Assembly (NCBI GenBank): GCA_031283895.1
Contig: JAITAV010000006.1
Coordinates: 1-33,031 of the forward strand
Direction: 5' to 3'
Source: Puniceicoccales bacterium
GTDB lineage: Bacteria; Verrucomicrobiota; Verrucomicrobiia; Opitutales; UBA9783
Length of the DNA: 33,031 bases
Shown: positions 8,948-17,643 of the stretch, piece by piece
Layout of the letters: each line of letters starts with the position of its first letter
How positions within the stretch are numbered: position 1 is the stretch's first letter
Translations under genes and position numbers: made by a program
Notes under the pieces: model-generated
Seen by the model: the letters and a program-made list of their open reading frames with translations, nothing else
Told to the model about the DNA's origin: nothing
The model's database searches: none

Positions 8948-9469
8948 ATGCATCAATTTATGTGGAAATACGTTTGTTTAACCTGTTTATTGACCGTTGG
9001 ATGCTCAAAACATACTACCTTTGATACGCCGCATAGGGCGAATACGCGACTTGGGGCTCATTTTGAATCTTTGCGCATGCAATATCGTGGCGAAGACAGT
9101 TTTAAAGGTATTGTGGAAGCCTTTAAAAAAAGTGAATCCAAAGGCGGTCGTATATTTTTACGTTCAGATCCTCAGTGCCGAGAAGGAATTTATTTCATTG
9201 TTGTGATGAACGGGGCATTGCAACGGATTCCGGAAGGGAGTAAGATTGTTCTTCATTTCATTACAGATTTAAGTCCCCACGAAGCCGTTTGCTCTTGGAC
9301 AGTTCCCAATCTGCGAGGATGCCTTCGCAATGAACTATATTTGGGCATAACGGATGAAAAAAAGTACACTTCTAAAACACAGTTGGTGTGTTGGAAAATT
9401 TTCTTATACGGTCCCGAAAATCAATTGATGAGTGAATTGGAAAGTTTTGCCTGGGAAATGTCTCAATAA
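8948..9469 (+). CDS. predicted lipoprotein of unknown function
   Basis: Not recognised. Starting at the ATG at 8948, the product has a short N-terminal signal: MHQFMWKYVCLTCLLTVGCS, with the lipobox LTVGC placing the lipid-modified cysteine at residue 19. About 155 residues of mixed polar sequence follow, with HFITDLSPHEAVCSWTVPN and RNELYLGITDE segments and no further membrane helix. The open frame begins at 8885, but a lipoprotein signal is best formed from 8948 (or the ATG at 8960). It ends 15 bases before priA and is co-oriented, so the two are probably co-transcribed. Four further cysteines occur in the mature part. Function unknown; probably anchored in the envelope. Confidence 0.72.
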   Translation: MHQFMWKYVCLTCLLTVGCSKHTTFDTPHRANTRLGAHFESLRMQYRGEDSFKGIVEAFKKSESKGGRIFLRSDPQCREGIYFIVVMNGALQRIPEGSKIVLHFITDLSPHEAVCSWTVPNLRGCLRNELYLGITDEKKYTSKTQLVCWKIFLYGPENQLMSELESFAWEMSQ

Positions 9470-9484
9470 GCGTTAAACGGCTGT

Positions 9485-11680
9485 ATGGCCTGTGCTACTG
9501 GAAACTTTTTTGTTGAAGTACTTCCGTTCATTGGAACCTATGGGGGGCTTATTTACCGTGGTATGCCGGGTCTTCAAGTGGGGTCCATGGTGAAAATTCA
9601 GGTACGCAACAGAGTATGTTTAGGTATCGTTAAAACCCTTGAGGTGAACCCTACGGAAGTTTGCCATTCATGCCAAACGGTTTTGGACATTGTGTTTGAC
9701 AAACCGGTTTTGACATTCGAATTAATCCTTTTGGCAGAGTGGCTTGTGCGCTATTATGGGTGTACCTTATCAACGGCATTTGAAGCGATTTTGCCGGCGA
9801 TGGTTCGTCAAGGGAAAACTTACTTGCCCGAATATGGGTTGCGTATTACGCGGTGTGTGGCCATTTTTCGTAAAAATAGCGTTAAACAAAAAGCCATGTA
9901 TCAGTGGTTACAGCAACAGAGGGACATTGCATACACTCAAGCAATGAGACAGTTTCCCCAAAGTTCGCAAGTGATGCAAGCGCTCATTGAAAAAGGTTAC
10001 GTAGAAAAGTTTAAAGTGGAGCCCGTGCATCAAGCGGTACCTAGCACAACAAATAAGCCATTTCAACTGACGGACGAACAGACGCGCATCGTGCATTCAA
10101 TTGGTCCCGATTTTTCCAAAAAAATTCACTCGACGCACGTGTTATTGGGAGTCACGGGATCTGGGAAAACAGAAATTTATCATCAACTCATATTATACGC
10201 GCAGCAATTGGGTTTGCAAACTTTGTATTTGGTTCCCGAGATCGCCTTAACGGAGCAGGCACTTAAAAAAATTTCTCTGCGATTGTGCCTAAACAGAGTT
10301 AAAGTAGAGGTTTGGCACAGTCGATTGAGCGAAAGAGAACGGTTACGTATTTGGGAAAACGTATTAAGCGGTAAAATAGAGGTTATTTTGGGCACGCGTT
10401 CCGCCCTATTTTTACCCTTGTATCGACTTGGGTTGGTGATTGTGGATGAAGAGCACGAACCTGCGTACAAGCAATCAGATGCGCCGCGGTATCATGGTCG
10501 CGATTTGGCCATACGTCGGGCATTACTTAATCGTGCGATTTGTGTGCTGGGTTCGGCAACACCTTCATTGGAAACGTGGTTCAATGTCCAAAACGGTCGA
10601 TACAAGTTACACCGCATTGCCCATAGGCCCTACAATCAATGTTTGCCAAAAGTTCACACGGTCAATATGTTGTTTGAAAAACCTAACTTTGAAGGCGCAT
10701 TTGTGCTATCCACTTTGTTGAGAGAAAAATTGAACGATCGGTTAGATCGAAAAGAGCAAAGTTTATTATTTTTGAATCGCCGCGGCTACACACCTCTTTT
10801 GCGATGTGACGTGTGCGGGAAATACGCAACGTGCCCGTGTTGCAGTGCCCATTTGGTCTATCATCGCAGCCAGCAAATTGCGAAGTGCCATGCATGTGAA
10901 CGTACCCTGCCAATACCCAAGGTATGTCCTCATTGTGGCGGTTTTTTTGAAAAAAGTCGAGGTCTTGGGACGCAACGCATTGAAGCTTGCCTCCAAAAAT
11001 TGTACCCAAGGGCCCGTGTTCTTAGATTGGATGCTGATACGGTCTCTTCGAATCCCGATTGGTATGAGCAAATGTTGTCGCAACGGTACGATATTTTAGT
11101 CGGTACCCAAATGATCGCTAAGGGTCTGGATTTTCCCAAGGTAACTTTGGTTGGACTTATACAAGCGGATGGACAGCTCAACGTGAACGACTTTCGTGCC
11201 GCCGAAAGAACCTTTCAGTTACTTGTGCAAGTTGGTGGTAGAGCTGGAAGAGCGGATCAAATAGGCGAAGTGGTCGTGCAAACATTTTCTCCGGGTGCAT
11301 CTTGCATTCAATTGGGTGTAACGGGTAGAGTTGAAGACTTTTTAAATCAAGAATGCCGGCTGCGCAGTCGATACGGTTACCCGCCTTACCGGCATATCAT
11401 TCGTCAAATTTTACGGAGCCACTCTGAAAATGTACTTGCATACACATGTTTGCAGTGGGATTTATTTTTACGAAAAAATTTGCAAAGCGAGAACATTGAG
11501 ATTTTGGGGCCCGCTGTACCTCCTCTAAGTAAAGTAAACAACTACTATCGACAGCATGCTTTGTTTTTTTCCCAAGATGTTTTAAGTAGTTTGCCTCATT
11601 TAATGCAGTTACGGCAGAAATTTCGGTGGCCAATCAATATTACGACCACATGGGATGTAGACCCTGTAGATTTTGCGTAA
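9485..11680 (+). CDS. priA: primosomal replication restart helicase PriA
   Basis: PriA recognises stalled forks and D-loops and reloads the replisome. The 731-residue protein has the N-terminal 3'-end-binding domain (FVEVLPFIGTYGGLIYR), Walker A LLGVTGSGKTEIYHQL near residue 220, LVPEIALTEQ, Walker B LVIVDEEHEPAYKQSD near residue 320, GSATPSLETW, the zinc-binding cysteine cluster (CDVCGKYATCPCC and CHACERTLPIPKVCPHCGG), ILVGTQMIAKGLDFP, and the helicase motif VGGRAGRADQIGEVVVQTF. Length is as expected. The start at 9485 is an ATG that gives the conserved N-terminus directly. Confidence 0.97.
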   Translation: MACATGNFFVEVLPFIGTYGGLIYRGMPGLQVGSMVKIQVRNRVCLGIVKTLEVNPTEVCHSCQTVLDIVFDKPVLTFELILLAEWLVRYYGCTLSTAFEAILPAMVRQGKTYLPEYGLRITRCVAIFRKNSVKQKAMYQWLQQQRDIAYTQAMRQFPQSSQVMQALIEKGYVEKFKVEPVHQAVPSTTNKPFQLTDEQTRIVHSIGPDFSKKIHSTHVLLGVTGSGKTEIYHQLILYAQQLGLQTLYLVPEIALTEQALKKISLRLCLNRVKVEVWHSRLSERERLRIWENVLSGKIEVILGTRSALFLPLYRLGLVIVDEEHEPAYKQSDAPRYHGRDLAIRRALLNRAICVLGSATPSLETWFNVQNGRYKLHRIAHRPYNQCLPKVHTVNMLFEKPNFEGAFVLSTLLREKLNDRLDRKEQSLLFLNRRGYTPLLRCDVCGKYATCPCCSAHLVYHRSQQIAKCHACERTLPIPKVCPHCGGFFEKSRGLGTQRIEACLQKLYPRARVLRLDADTVSSNPDWYEQMLSQRYDILVGTQMIAKGLDFPKVTLVGLIQADGQLNVNDFRAAERTFQLLVQVGGRAGRADQIGEVVVQTFSPGASCIQLGVTGRVEDFLNQECRLRSRYGYPPYRHIIRQILRSHSENVLAYTCLQWDLFLRKNLQSENIEILGPAVPPLSKVNNYYRQHALFFSQDVLSSLPHLMQLRQKFRWPINITTTWDVDPVDFA

Positions 11681-11727
11681 AAAAGTATACCATACGGATT
11701 TAAGGGCCAAAACACACTTATATGGAT

Positions 11728-12255
11728 TTAGGCATGTTTACCATTTCTTCGCAGTTTGAAAAATGTTTTTAACAGTGTCTCGCAATGTCCATTGAGCGGT
11801 TCAGTAGTAACCTCTACGCAATGATATAACTTCAGATGCTGATTAAAATTCAAACATCCTCCCAAACAACCTTGTTGATGGTCATAGACGCCAATGATAA
11901 CTTTCGGTATTCGTGCTTTAAAAATGGCACCACTGCACATGGGACACGGTTCTTTGGTGACGTACAAGTGCACGTCCGTCAGGCGCCAATCCTGCCTTTG
12001 CTGAAATAAGTCGTGCAAAATTTGCATTTCGGCGTGCGCACAAGCATTCTTTTTTTGTTCTACCCGGTTATGGGCGCGACTAACAATTTGCTGATTTACA
12101 ACTGCGATAGCACCGATGGGAATTTCACCTTGATGCCATGCTTCTAATGCCAAATTATAGGCACATTGCATAAAAAAAGTTTGCCACTCGTGAAATTCGG
12201 TGGAATTGGGTACTTGCTCATCGAAGGGCTTAAAAGGGCAGGAAGGAAAGGACAT
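11728..12255 (-). CDS. tadA: tRNA-specific adenosine deaminase TadA
   Basis: TadA converts the wobble adenosine of tRNA-Arg(ACG) to inosine. From the ATG at 12255 the product is 175 residues with the cytidine/deoxycytidylate deaminase fold: EIPIGAIAVVNQQIVSRAHN, the zinc/catalytic HAE (His74, Glu76) in NACAHAEMQIL, and PCPMCSGAIFKARIPKVIIG with Cys104 and Cys107. All catalytic residues are present. The open frame can be extended 8 codons to a TTG at 12279, but the ATG is more likely. It converges with priA (47 bases apart) and is divergent from the cyclase gene; it seems to be transcribed alone. The N-terminal ~20 residues before the deaminase fold are longer than in most homologues. Confidence 0.94.
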   Translation of the reverse strand: MSFPSCPFKPFDEQVPNSTEFHEWQTFFMQCAYNLALEAWHQGEIPIGAIAVVNQQIVSRAHNRVEQKKNACAHAEMQILHDLFQQRQDWRLTDVHLYVTKEPCPMCSGAIFKARIPKVIIGVYDHQQGCLGGCLNFNQHLKLYHCVEVTTEPLNGHCETLLKTFFKLRRNGKHA

Positions 12256-12331
12256 TATTTGTATTGTGTTATTTATCAATAAGATTAAAATTTAAAAGCA
12301 GCAACTTTTAAAAACACCTGAGTAGCAAACT

Positions 12332-14644
12332 ATGTTGAAACGTTTGGCAAAGATTTTGATTGTATTTTTCCTTTTACCACTCGCGTGGCAGATATGTACA
12401 CGTTACGATTGGGCAAAACAGTTGGAAAATGCAACCATGGATTTTCGCTATTGGTTGAGAGGAGACATTAACGAGGGTAAAGTTATGTCGCAACAGATAC
12501 CCAAAATTATTTATGTCAACGTAGATAACGCTGCTATTAATTTTATGGGTGAAGCACCTGTTCCTTTAAGCTTTTATGCGCAAGCGGTGTACGCTTTAAC
12601 AACCCTAGGGAAGTCACGAGCATTGATTTCAGACATTTTGTTCTATGATAGAAAATATTCGAATTTGGTGGATACGCAACGCGTATACGATGACGAACGC
12701 ATGTGTCGTCAATATTTTGAAAACAGTCCCAATATAGTCTTGGGAACTTGGTACAATGCATTTGGAGAAGTACAACAACCTTTTTTACAGAATGAAATTC
12801 CATTTCCATTGATCTACAAAGGGTTTACAAAATTTAGCCTCGTTAAAAATCCTCTCTATCCTTCAAATAAAATTGTAGGTAGCAAGATCAGGGTAGGTAT
12901 TACAAATGGCGATTCTATTATGAATGGAGGATCAACTATACGTTGGATACCGCTTTATGCACGTACATACGACCAAATTTACTACACACTTGGATTGGAA
13001 GCACTCATGCATGCTTTAAAGGTGTCACATGATTTCGTCGATATTTATGGAGATGATTCTCCAGATGAAAAATACGAAGGCAATTTCAGGATTATTTTCT
13101 TAAACCAAAATGGGGAGGTGGTTAGAAAAATTCCACTACAAAAGAGACAATTGATGGAAACTAATTGGTTTTCTTTGTGGTCCACCACAAAGGATCAAAA
13201 AGTAAGTTTGATCGGCGTCTTAAAAAATTATGAAATTATTCAATCTCCCAATGCTTCTAAGAGTGAAAAAGATCATGCGCTTGCCTTTTTTTCACAGTTT
13301 AACGATGCGTTTATTTTCTTAGGTAATACGTATCAAGGTACAGATTCACTTATCCATACTCCAGTAGATGCAAAAAAAGTCCCTTCCATCACCGCACACG
13401 CAAATTTGTTCAAAACACTTTATTCGGAATGTTATATACGGCATTTTTCATGGATTGTAGAATTATCGATAGTATTTGTGCTGAATCTTTTTGTAGCTAT
13501 CATTATTTTGTACGGCGACTTTATTAAACATTGGAGCAAATTGCTGATGGGTGCTGTTGTTGTTTACTTTTTATTGGCACTTGGCTTATTTGGTATTTTT
13601 GACGTAACCGTGCACATTGCTTGCCCAATGGTTGCGCCTTTAGGTTGTCTCTTTACGTTATCATTATTTGGAGCGTTGTATCAAATGCTTGTGGAGCGCA
13701 AGCAGCGACTAAGAATAAAAAGCATTTTTGGGAATTATTTGTCGCCAGAAATTGTTTCCACCATGATTGCAACGCAAAATAACCCTCAGTTGGGTGGCGT
13801 TGAAAAAGATATTACAGCATTTTTCAGTGATATTCAAAATTTTTCAACTTTTTCTGAACTTTTATCTCCTTCTAATCTTGTTAAACTCATGAATGAATAT
13901 TTAACTGCCGTTACCGATATCATCAATCAAGAAGGAGGCACGCTTGATAAATACATTGGAGATGCCGTTGTTGCCATGTTTGGAGCGCCTTTTGATTTAG
14001 AGTCTCATGCGTTGCATGCATGCGCTGCCACCTGCCGCATTCAAGAAAAGCAGGGTATTTTGAGAGAAAAATGGGGTCGCGAAAAGGGTATTAATTGGCC
14101 TCAAGAAGTTTTTCAAATGAGAACTCGTATTGGTCTTAATACTGGATTTGCTACGGTGGGTAATATGGGTTCCTCCACACGGTTTAATTTTACAATGATG
14201 GGAGATACGGTCAACATAGCTGCGCGTTGTGAATCGGGAGCAAAAATGTTTGGTGTGTATACATTGGTTACGGAAGATACTTACAAAACCGTTATTGGAG
14301 AAAGCGATATGCTTGTTTTTCGATTTATTGATCGCATTATCGTCAAAGGTCGGACACATCCTTTGAGTATTTACGAAATCGTTGGATTTAAAAAGGATTT
14401 ACAGGAAACCGCTTTTGAATGTATCGACGTTTTTGAAAAAGGTATACAGAAGTATTTGCGACAAGATTGGATCGAAGCTATCAAATTATTTGAACAATCG
14501 TCCAACTTAGAACCTTTACAACCCAATAGAAATGTCGGTATTACTACGAATCCTTCTTTATTATACAAGCAGCGTTGTACTTACATGCAATTGCATCCAC
14601 CCGAAGTAGATTGGGATGGTGTATTTGTTATGAAAACGAAATAA
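12332..14644 (+). CDS. CHASE2-domain class III adenylate/guanylate cyclase
   Basis: A 770-residue membrane signal protein. An N-terminal helix (residues about 6-21) leads into a large extracytoplasmic CHASE2 sensor (about 35-360; hallmark MDFRYWLRGD and IIYVNVDNAAINFMG). Three membrane helices follow (about 370-450), a short linker, and a class III nucleotide cyclase domain (about 475-655). Catalytic features are complete: metal-binding aspartates in TAFFSDIQNFSTFS and DKYIGDAVVAMFGAP, and the nucleotide-binding stretch FTMMGDTVNIAARCESG with Asn and Arg in place. The Lys in LDKYIGD and Asp in MGDTVN favour ATP as substrate. The tail has a TPR-like segment (GIQKYLRQDWIEAIKLFEQ). It would make cAMP in response to an unknown periplasmic cue; no cAMP receptor is in the window. 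Confidence 0.92.
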   Translation: MLKRLAKILIVFFLLPLAWQICTRYDWAKQLENATMDFRYWLRGDINEGKVMSQQIPKIIYVNVDNAAINFMGEAPVPLSFYAQAVYALTTLGKSRALISDILFYDRKYSNLVDTQRVYDDERMCRQYFENSPNIVLGTWYNAFGEVQQPFLQNEIPFPLIYKGFTKFSLVKNPLYPSNKIVGSKIRVGITNGDSIMNGGSTIRWIPLYARTYDQIYYTLGLEALMHALKVSHDFVDIYGDDSPDEKYEGNFRIIFLNQNGEVVRKIPLQKRQLMETNWFSLWSTTKDQKVSLIGVLKNYEIIQSPNASKSEKDHALAFFSQFNDAFIFLGNTYQGTDSLIHTPVDAKKVPSITAHANLFKTLYSECYIRHFSWIVELSIVFVLNLFVAIIILYGDFIKHWSKLLMGAVVVYFLLALGLFGIFDVTVHIACPMVAPLGCLFTLSLFGALYQMLVERKQRLRIKSIFGNYLSPEIVSTMIATQNNPQLGGVEKDITAFFSDIQNFSTFSELLSPSNLVKLMNEYLTAVTDIINQEGGTLDKYIGDAVVAMFGAPFDLESHALHACAATCRIQEKQGILREKWGREKGINWPQEVFQMRTRIGLNTGFATVGNMGSSTRFNFTMMGDTVNIAARCESGAKMFGVYTLVTEDTYKTVIGESDMLVFRFIDRIIVKGRTHPLSIYEIVGFKKDLQETAFECIDVFEKGIQKYLRQDWIEAIKLFEQSSNLEPLQPNRNVGITTNPSLLYKQRCTYMQLHPPEVDWDGVFVMKTK

Positions 14645-14903
14645 CTTTATACGTGTTGCAGATAACCATTTTCGGCATTTAAATCGATGCAGGGAAATGC
14701 ATTTTATGTGTAACGCATTTGTTTACTTTATCGGCTTTATAAAGCATTGAAACCGGCACCACCTGTTTCGACTAAAGTACTTTATAGCCCACTCATGCTT
14801 GCCTACTTTTGGCTACAGTTATTTAAGGTTTACGTGCGATTAGAAACAAAGTTCTAGTCCGTGTCACATCCGTATTTAACAAAGGTTTGACAAGATTAAA
14901 GGC

Positions 14904-16058
14904 ATGCGATTGGATGAAGAAAATATGGATGGATTGGATATAGACAAGACGCATACGATGGGAGCACGTGTGAAGTTTTTAGCTTTAGGAAGTGCAGCTT
15001 GCCGCGCTTTAAATTATTTCTTTTCCAAAGAGTCTATTTTGTCTGATTTATGTTTGGCCGTGGATACAGATTTGCGTTGCTTGGAAAGTTTACATCCATC
15101 TTTACCAAAATTTTGTTTTGAAAAAAATCACTTTCGAGGACTCAGTTCCGGAGGCGACGAAGCACTCGTAGAACAAATGTTTGAGAAAGATGCAACTCCA
15201 TTTCACGCTTTTTGCCAAAAAACCGATATTCTCATTTTACTTGTTGGTTTAGGAGGCGGGACAGGTGGAGGCGCTTGTTTAAAATTGGTTCAATTGGCTA
15301 TCCAAGGGGGTGCTTTTGTGTTGAGTATTCCCATTGTGCCCTTTTCCTTTGAAGGACAATCTAAAGCTGTTCGTGTGCAAAGCCAATTAAAGTCCCTACA
15401 ACTCGCTTCAGATTTGGTGGTACCTTTCAATAATGACATTTTGTTTCAGTCATTGTCGGATGTTTCGACCATTAAAGAGGCGTTCACCGAAGGAGATGTT
15501 TGGTTATCCAGGTTAATGAAAATATTCTTTATTTACTTAACGCAAAATACCGCCGGTGTTTTGGAAGGCAATTTAAATAATTTCATGAAGCACTTTTCCG
15601 ATAAACCCGAAGGTGTTTTTTGGGGCATAGGTTTCGGGGAAGGTGAGCGTGCTTCGGAACAAGCTTTAAGATCGGTGTTCGACTGTCCATTTTGGCGTTC
15701 CAGTAAAGGGCACATACCCATAAAAAAAGTTTTCGTGTTGTCCCAATTGGGAGCCGGCATACCATTCGTGGATTTAAAAAACTTATACTATGAATTGCAA
15801 GGTTACTTGGGGTCGCCTGAGATTCAGATGCTCAATGCGTATGCGGAATTAGCAGAAGTTGCATCGCGCGTGGAAATTTTTATTTTAGGGTCCTATTGTA
15901 AGCAAAATTTAAAAGCTGCACGTTATCGTAAAAAACTTGGCAACGAAAAAATGGCAAATAGCCAAAACGTGCAAATCCAGTTTGATTTCGACGACGCTGG
16001 CAGTGAGGCTTATTGGGATACGCCTACGTACCTACGTCACGGTTTAAAACTGGATTAG
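14904..16058 (+). CDS. ftsZ: divergent FtsZ / tubulin-like GTPase
   Basis: FtsZ polymerises into the cytokinetic ring. This 384-residue protein has the FtsZ outline. A first glycine loop is strongly altered (KFLALGSAACRALNYF). The tubulin signature is GLGGGTGGGA (about residues 117-126). PIVPFSFEGQSKAVR and LVVPFNND correspond to the 'PF.FEG..R...A' and 'IPND' motifs, and WGIGFGEGERASEQAL to 'MGSG.A.GE.RA..A'. The C-terminus ends in YWDTPTYLRHG, an excellent match to the conserved C-terminal peptide that binds FtsA or other membrane anchors. The T7 loop, which completes GTP hydrolysis (GLINVDFADV in E. coli), aligns with GVLEGNLNNF, so both aspartates appear to be Asn (223 and 226). It may be the sole FtsZ or a degenerate paralogue. 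About 260 bases of gene-free DNA precede it. Confidence 0.8.
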   Translation: MRLDEENMDGLDIDKTHTMGARVKFLALGSAACRALNYFFSKESILSDLCLAVDTDLRCLESLHPSLPKFCFEKNHFRGLSSGGDEALVEQMFEKDATPFHAFCQKTDILILLVGLGGGTGGGACLKLVQLAIQGGAFVLSIPIVPFSFEGQSKAVRVQSQLKSLQLASDLVVPFNNDILFQSLSDVSTIKEAFTEGDVWLSRLMKIFFIYLTQNTAGVLEGNLNNFMKHFSDKPEGVFWGIGFGEGERASEQALRSVFDCPFWRSSKGHIPIKKVFVLSQLGAGIPFVDLKNLYYELQGYLGSPEIQMLNAYAELAEVASRVEIFILGSYCKQNLKAARYRKKLGNEKMANSQNVQIQFDFDDAGSEAYWDTPTYLRHGLKLD

Positions 16059-16209
16059 AAAAATCTCTGAGGGCTTCTGAATAAAAATCGAGCGTATTAC
16101 GCATCAGTTTTTTGGCGACTTTCACGCCAATGTAATCGAAATGCACACGTCACGTTATGCCAACCCAGTATACGTTTGAAAAACGTGTAATTGCGTGCCA
16201 AAGCTCTAT

Positions 16210-17337
16210 TTAATGTAAGACCATATCGATACATTCTACGGAAATAACAAGTAGGCCAAATATACAGCATAGGGTATCTTGTAAAGTGATGTTTTTGTTC
16301 GTTCGTTTTAAATAAATGGGAATGAAAATTACGAACACGGTTGCAATCGCACCTCCAAAGGATAGTATTTTTAGAAATGCATTTTGAAAAGTTAGATTCA
16401 CAATGCATGGAATGATAACCACTAGTATTTGTGGATTGATTTTAGTTTGTTCTTCCTGAAGTGATATGCAAATACCTATGCCAATACCGATTGCCGAGGT
16501 TAGGATGGCGAAGAGGGAGATGAGTTTAAAAATTGTATCCATCCAAGACATGCCGACAACACTGCACAATTTTTGAACAAGCATCCCTGGACTTACGGTT
16601 CCTTGAATCATTTGATTGAAAAATTGGAAATCGGTGTTTCGCAAGTAATTGGATACCATAAATATCCATAAAAAATAAATTACAGTTGGAATTAATATGC
16701 CTATTAAAAACGCCCGTTTTGCTTTTTTTACGTTGCCATCTAATAGATTGTAAACATTAGGGCATACATTTTGAACTCCAAAAGAGGTAAATAAAATGGG
16801 AAGTGTGAATAGTAGATTGCTCGAAAAGTGATTTGAAATAACAAAGTCGTAAGAAGGATTCCAGATGGTAACCAGGATACACCCAATGCATAGCAATAAC
16901 AAACTGCAAAACAATGAATTTACTCTGCATATGTGGCGAATGTGTTGTTTAAGAAGATAATAGAACAGCAAACTGTAGATGACAAAACCCGGAATAGACG
17001 TTTGAAAGTTCAAGAATACGCGTATCATGTCGGCCGTTGCGCAGGCGTATACGGATAATAAAGCGAAAGACAGTAAGTAGAAACTTATGAGAGTAACGTA
17101 TTTTGCTCGTCTGCACGATAGAATGTGACTCAATTCCACGATACTTGTTCCCCTCCCCAATTGATGGTTCAGTTGGAGGGTAATGCAAGCGGTTTTGTAA
17201 GATATCCAAGCGGTTGCCATGATGAGCAACAAACAGGGAATGGTGCCAATATCTTTGCAGGATAAAGGTAAGGCAATAAGTCCCGCCCCCATAGCCGTTC
17301 CGGACACTATAAAAATAGCATTTATGAATTTGAACAT
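16210..17337 (-). CDS. tyrP: aromatic amino-acid permease, TyrP/Mtr family
   Basis: A 375-residue inner-membrane transporter of the hydroxy/aromatic amino acid permease (HAAAP) family, which imports tyrosine or tryptophan with protons. The opening FINAIFIVSGTAMGAGLIAL (residues about 4-23) is the family's first helix with its GTAMGAGLIALP substrate motif. About eleven hydrophobic helices follow, including PILFTSFGVQNVCPNVYNLL and RAFLIGILIPTVIYFLWIF, which match the central SFG....I..Y segment. Length is slightly below the E. coli proteins (~400). It converges with ftsZ and is followed upstream by 306 gene-free bases. TyrP-type importers are typical of obligately host-associated Chlamydiae, so it fits uptake of host amino acids; substrate specificity is not certain. 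Confidence 0.88.
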   Translation of the reverse strand: MFKFINAIFIVSGTAMGAGLIALPLSCKDIGTIPCLLLIMATAWISYKTACITLQLNHQLGRGTSIVELSHILSCRRAKYVTLISFYLLSFALLSVYACATADMIRVFLNFQTSIPGFVIYSLLFYYLLKQHIRHICRVNSLFCSLLLLCIGCILVTIWNPSYDFVISNHFSSNLLFTLPILFTSFGVQNVCPNVYNLLDGNVKKAKRAFLIGILIPTVIYFLWIFMVSNYLRNTDFQFFNQMIQGTVSPGMLVQKLCSVVGMSWMDTIFKLISLFAILTSAIGIGIGICISLQEEQTKINPQILVVIIPCIVNLTFQNAFLKILSFGGAIATVFVIFIPIYLKRTNKNITLQDTLCCIFGLLVISVECIDMVLH

Positions 17338-17643
17338 AAAAATTTTACTTTTTTGAAAGGTTATTAATTTAGAAAAATGAGAAATAGGTGTTAAAAAATT
17401 ACAATGAGGCGTCTAACGCCAACCAAAGAAACGCGTAACTTTGCAATCAAAACAAAATATAAAACAAGCATTCATTTTTGTAATTATTTCTTTTTGAGAA
17501 CCGATAATACGTTTTGCAAGTTTAAAATTAATAAATAGTTGCCCCGGTTTTTAATGTTTTTCGCGTGCAATAAAATTGTGTATTGGGTTTTTGTATTTTC
17601 CGCTTTTGACGCGTTATATTAATTCAATAATTGCGTAATCAAT
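17338..17643. other. AT-rich gene-free interval between two minus-strand genes
   Basis: No open frame on either strand resembles protein. The stretch is very AT-rich with several A/T runs, consistent with a promoter region for tyrP at its left end. I could not define a -35/-10 pair with normal spacing and strength, nor a GC-rich hairpin plus T run that would serve as a terminator for the upstream winged-helix gene. Confidence 0.4.

Noticed and set aside
14685-14730. AAATGC/GCATTT inverted repeat behind the cyclase gene as a terminator.
   Set aside because: Short AT-rich stem, 14-base loop and no following T run.
16097-16408. 103-codon minus-strand frame over the end of tyrP.
   Set aside because: Its N-terminal two-thirds is an out-of-frame shadow of tyrP.
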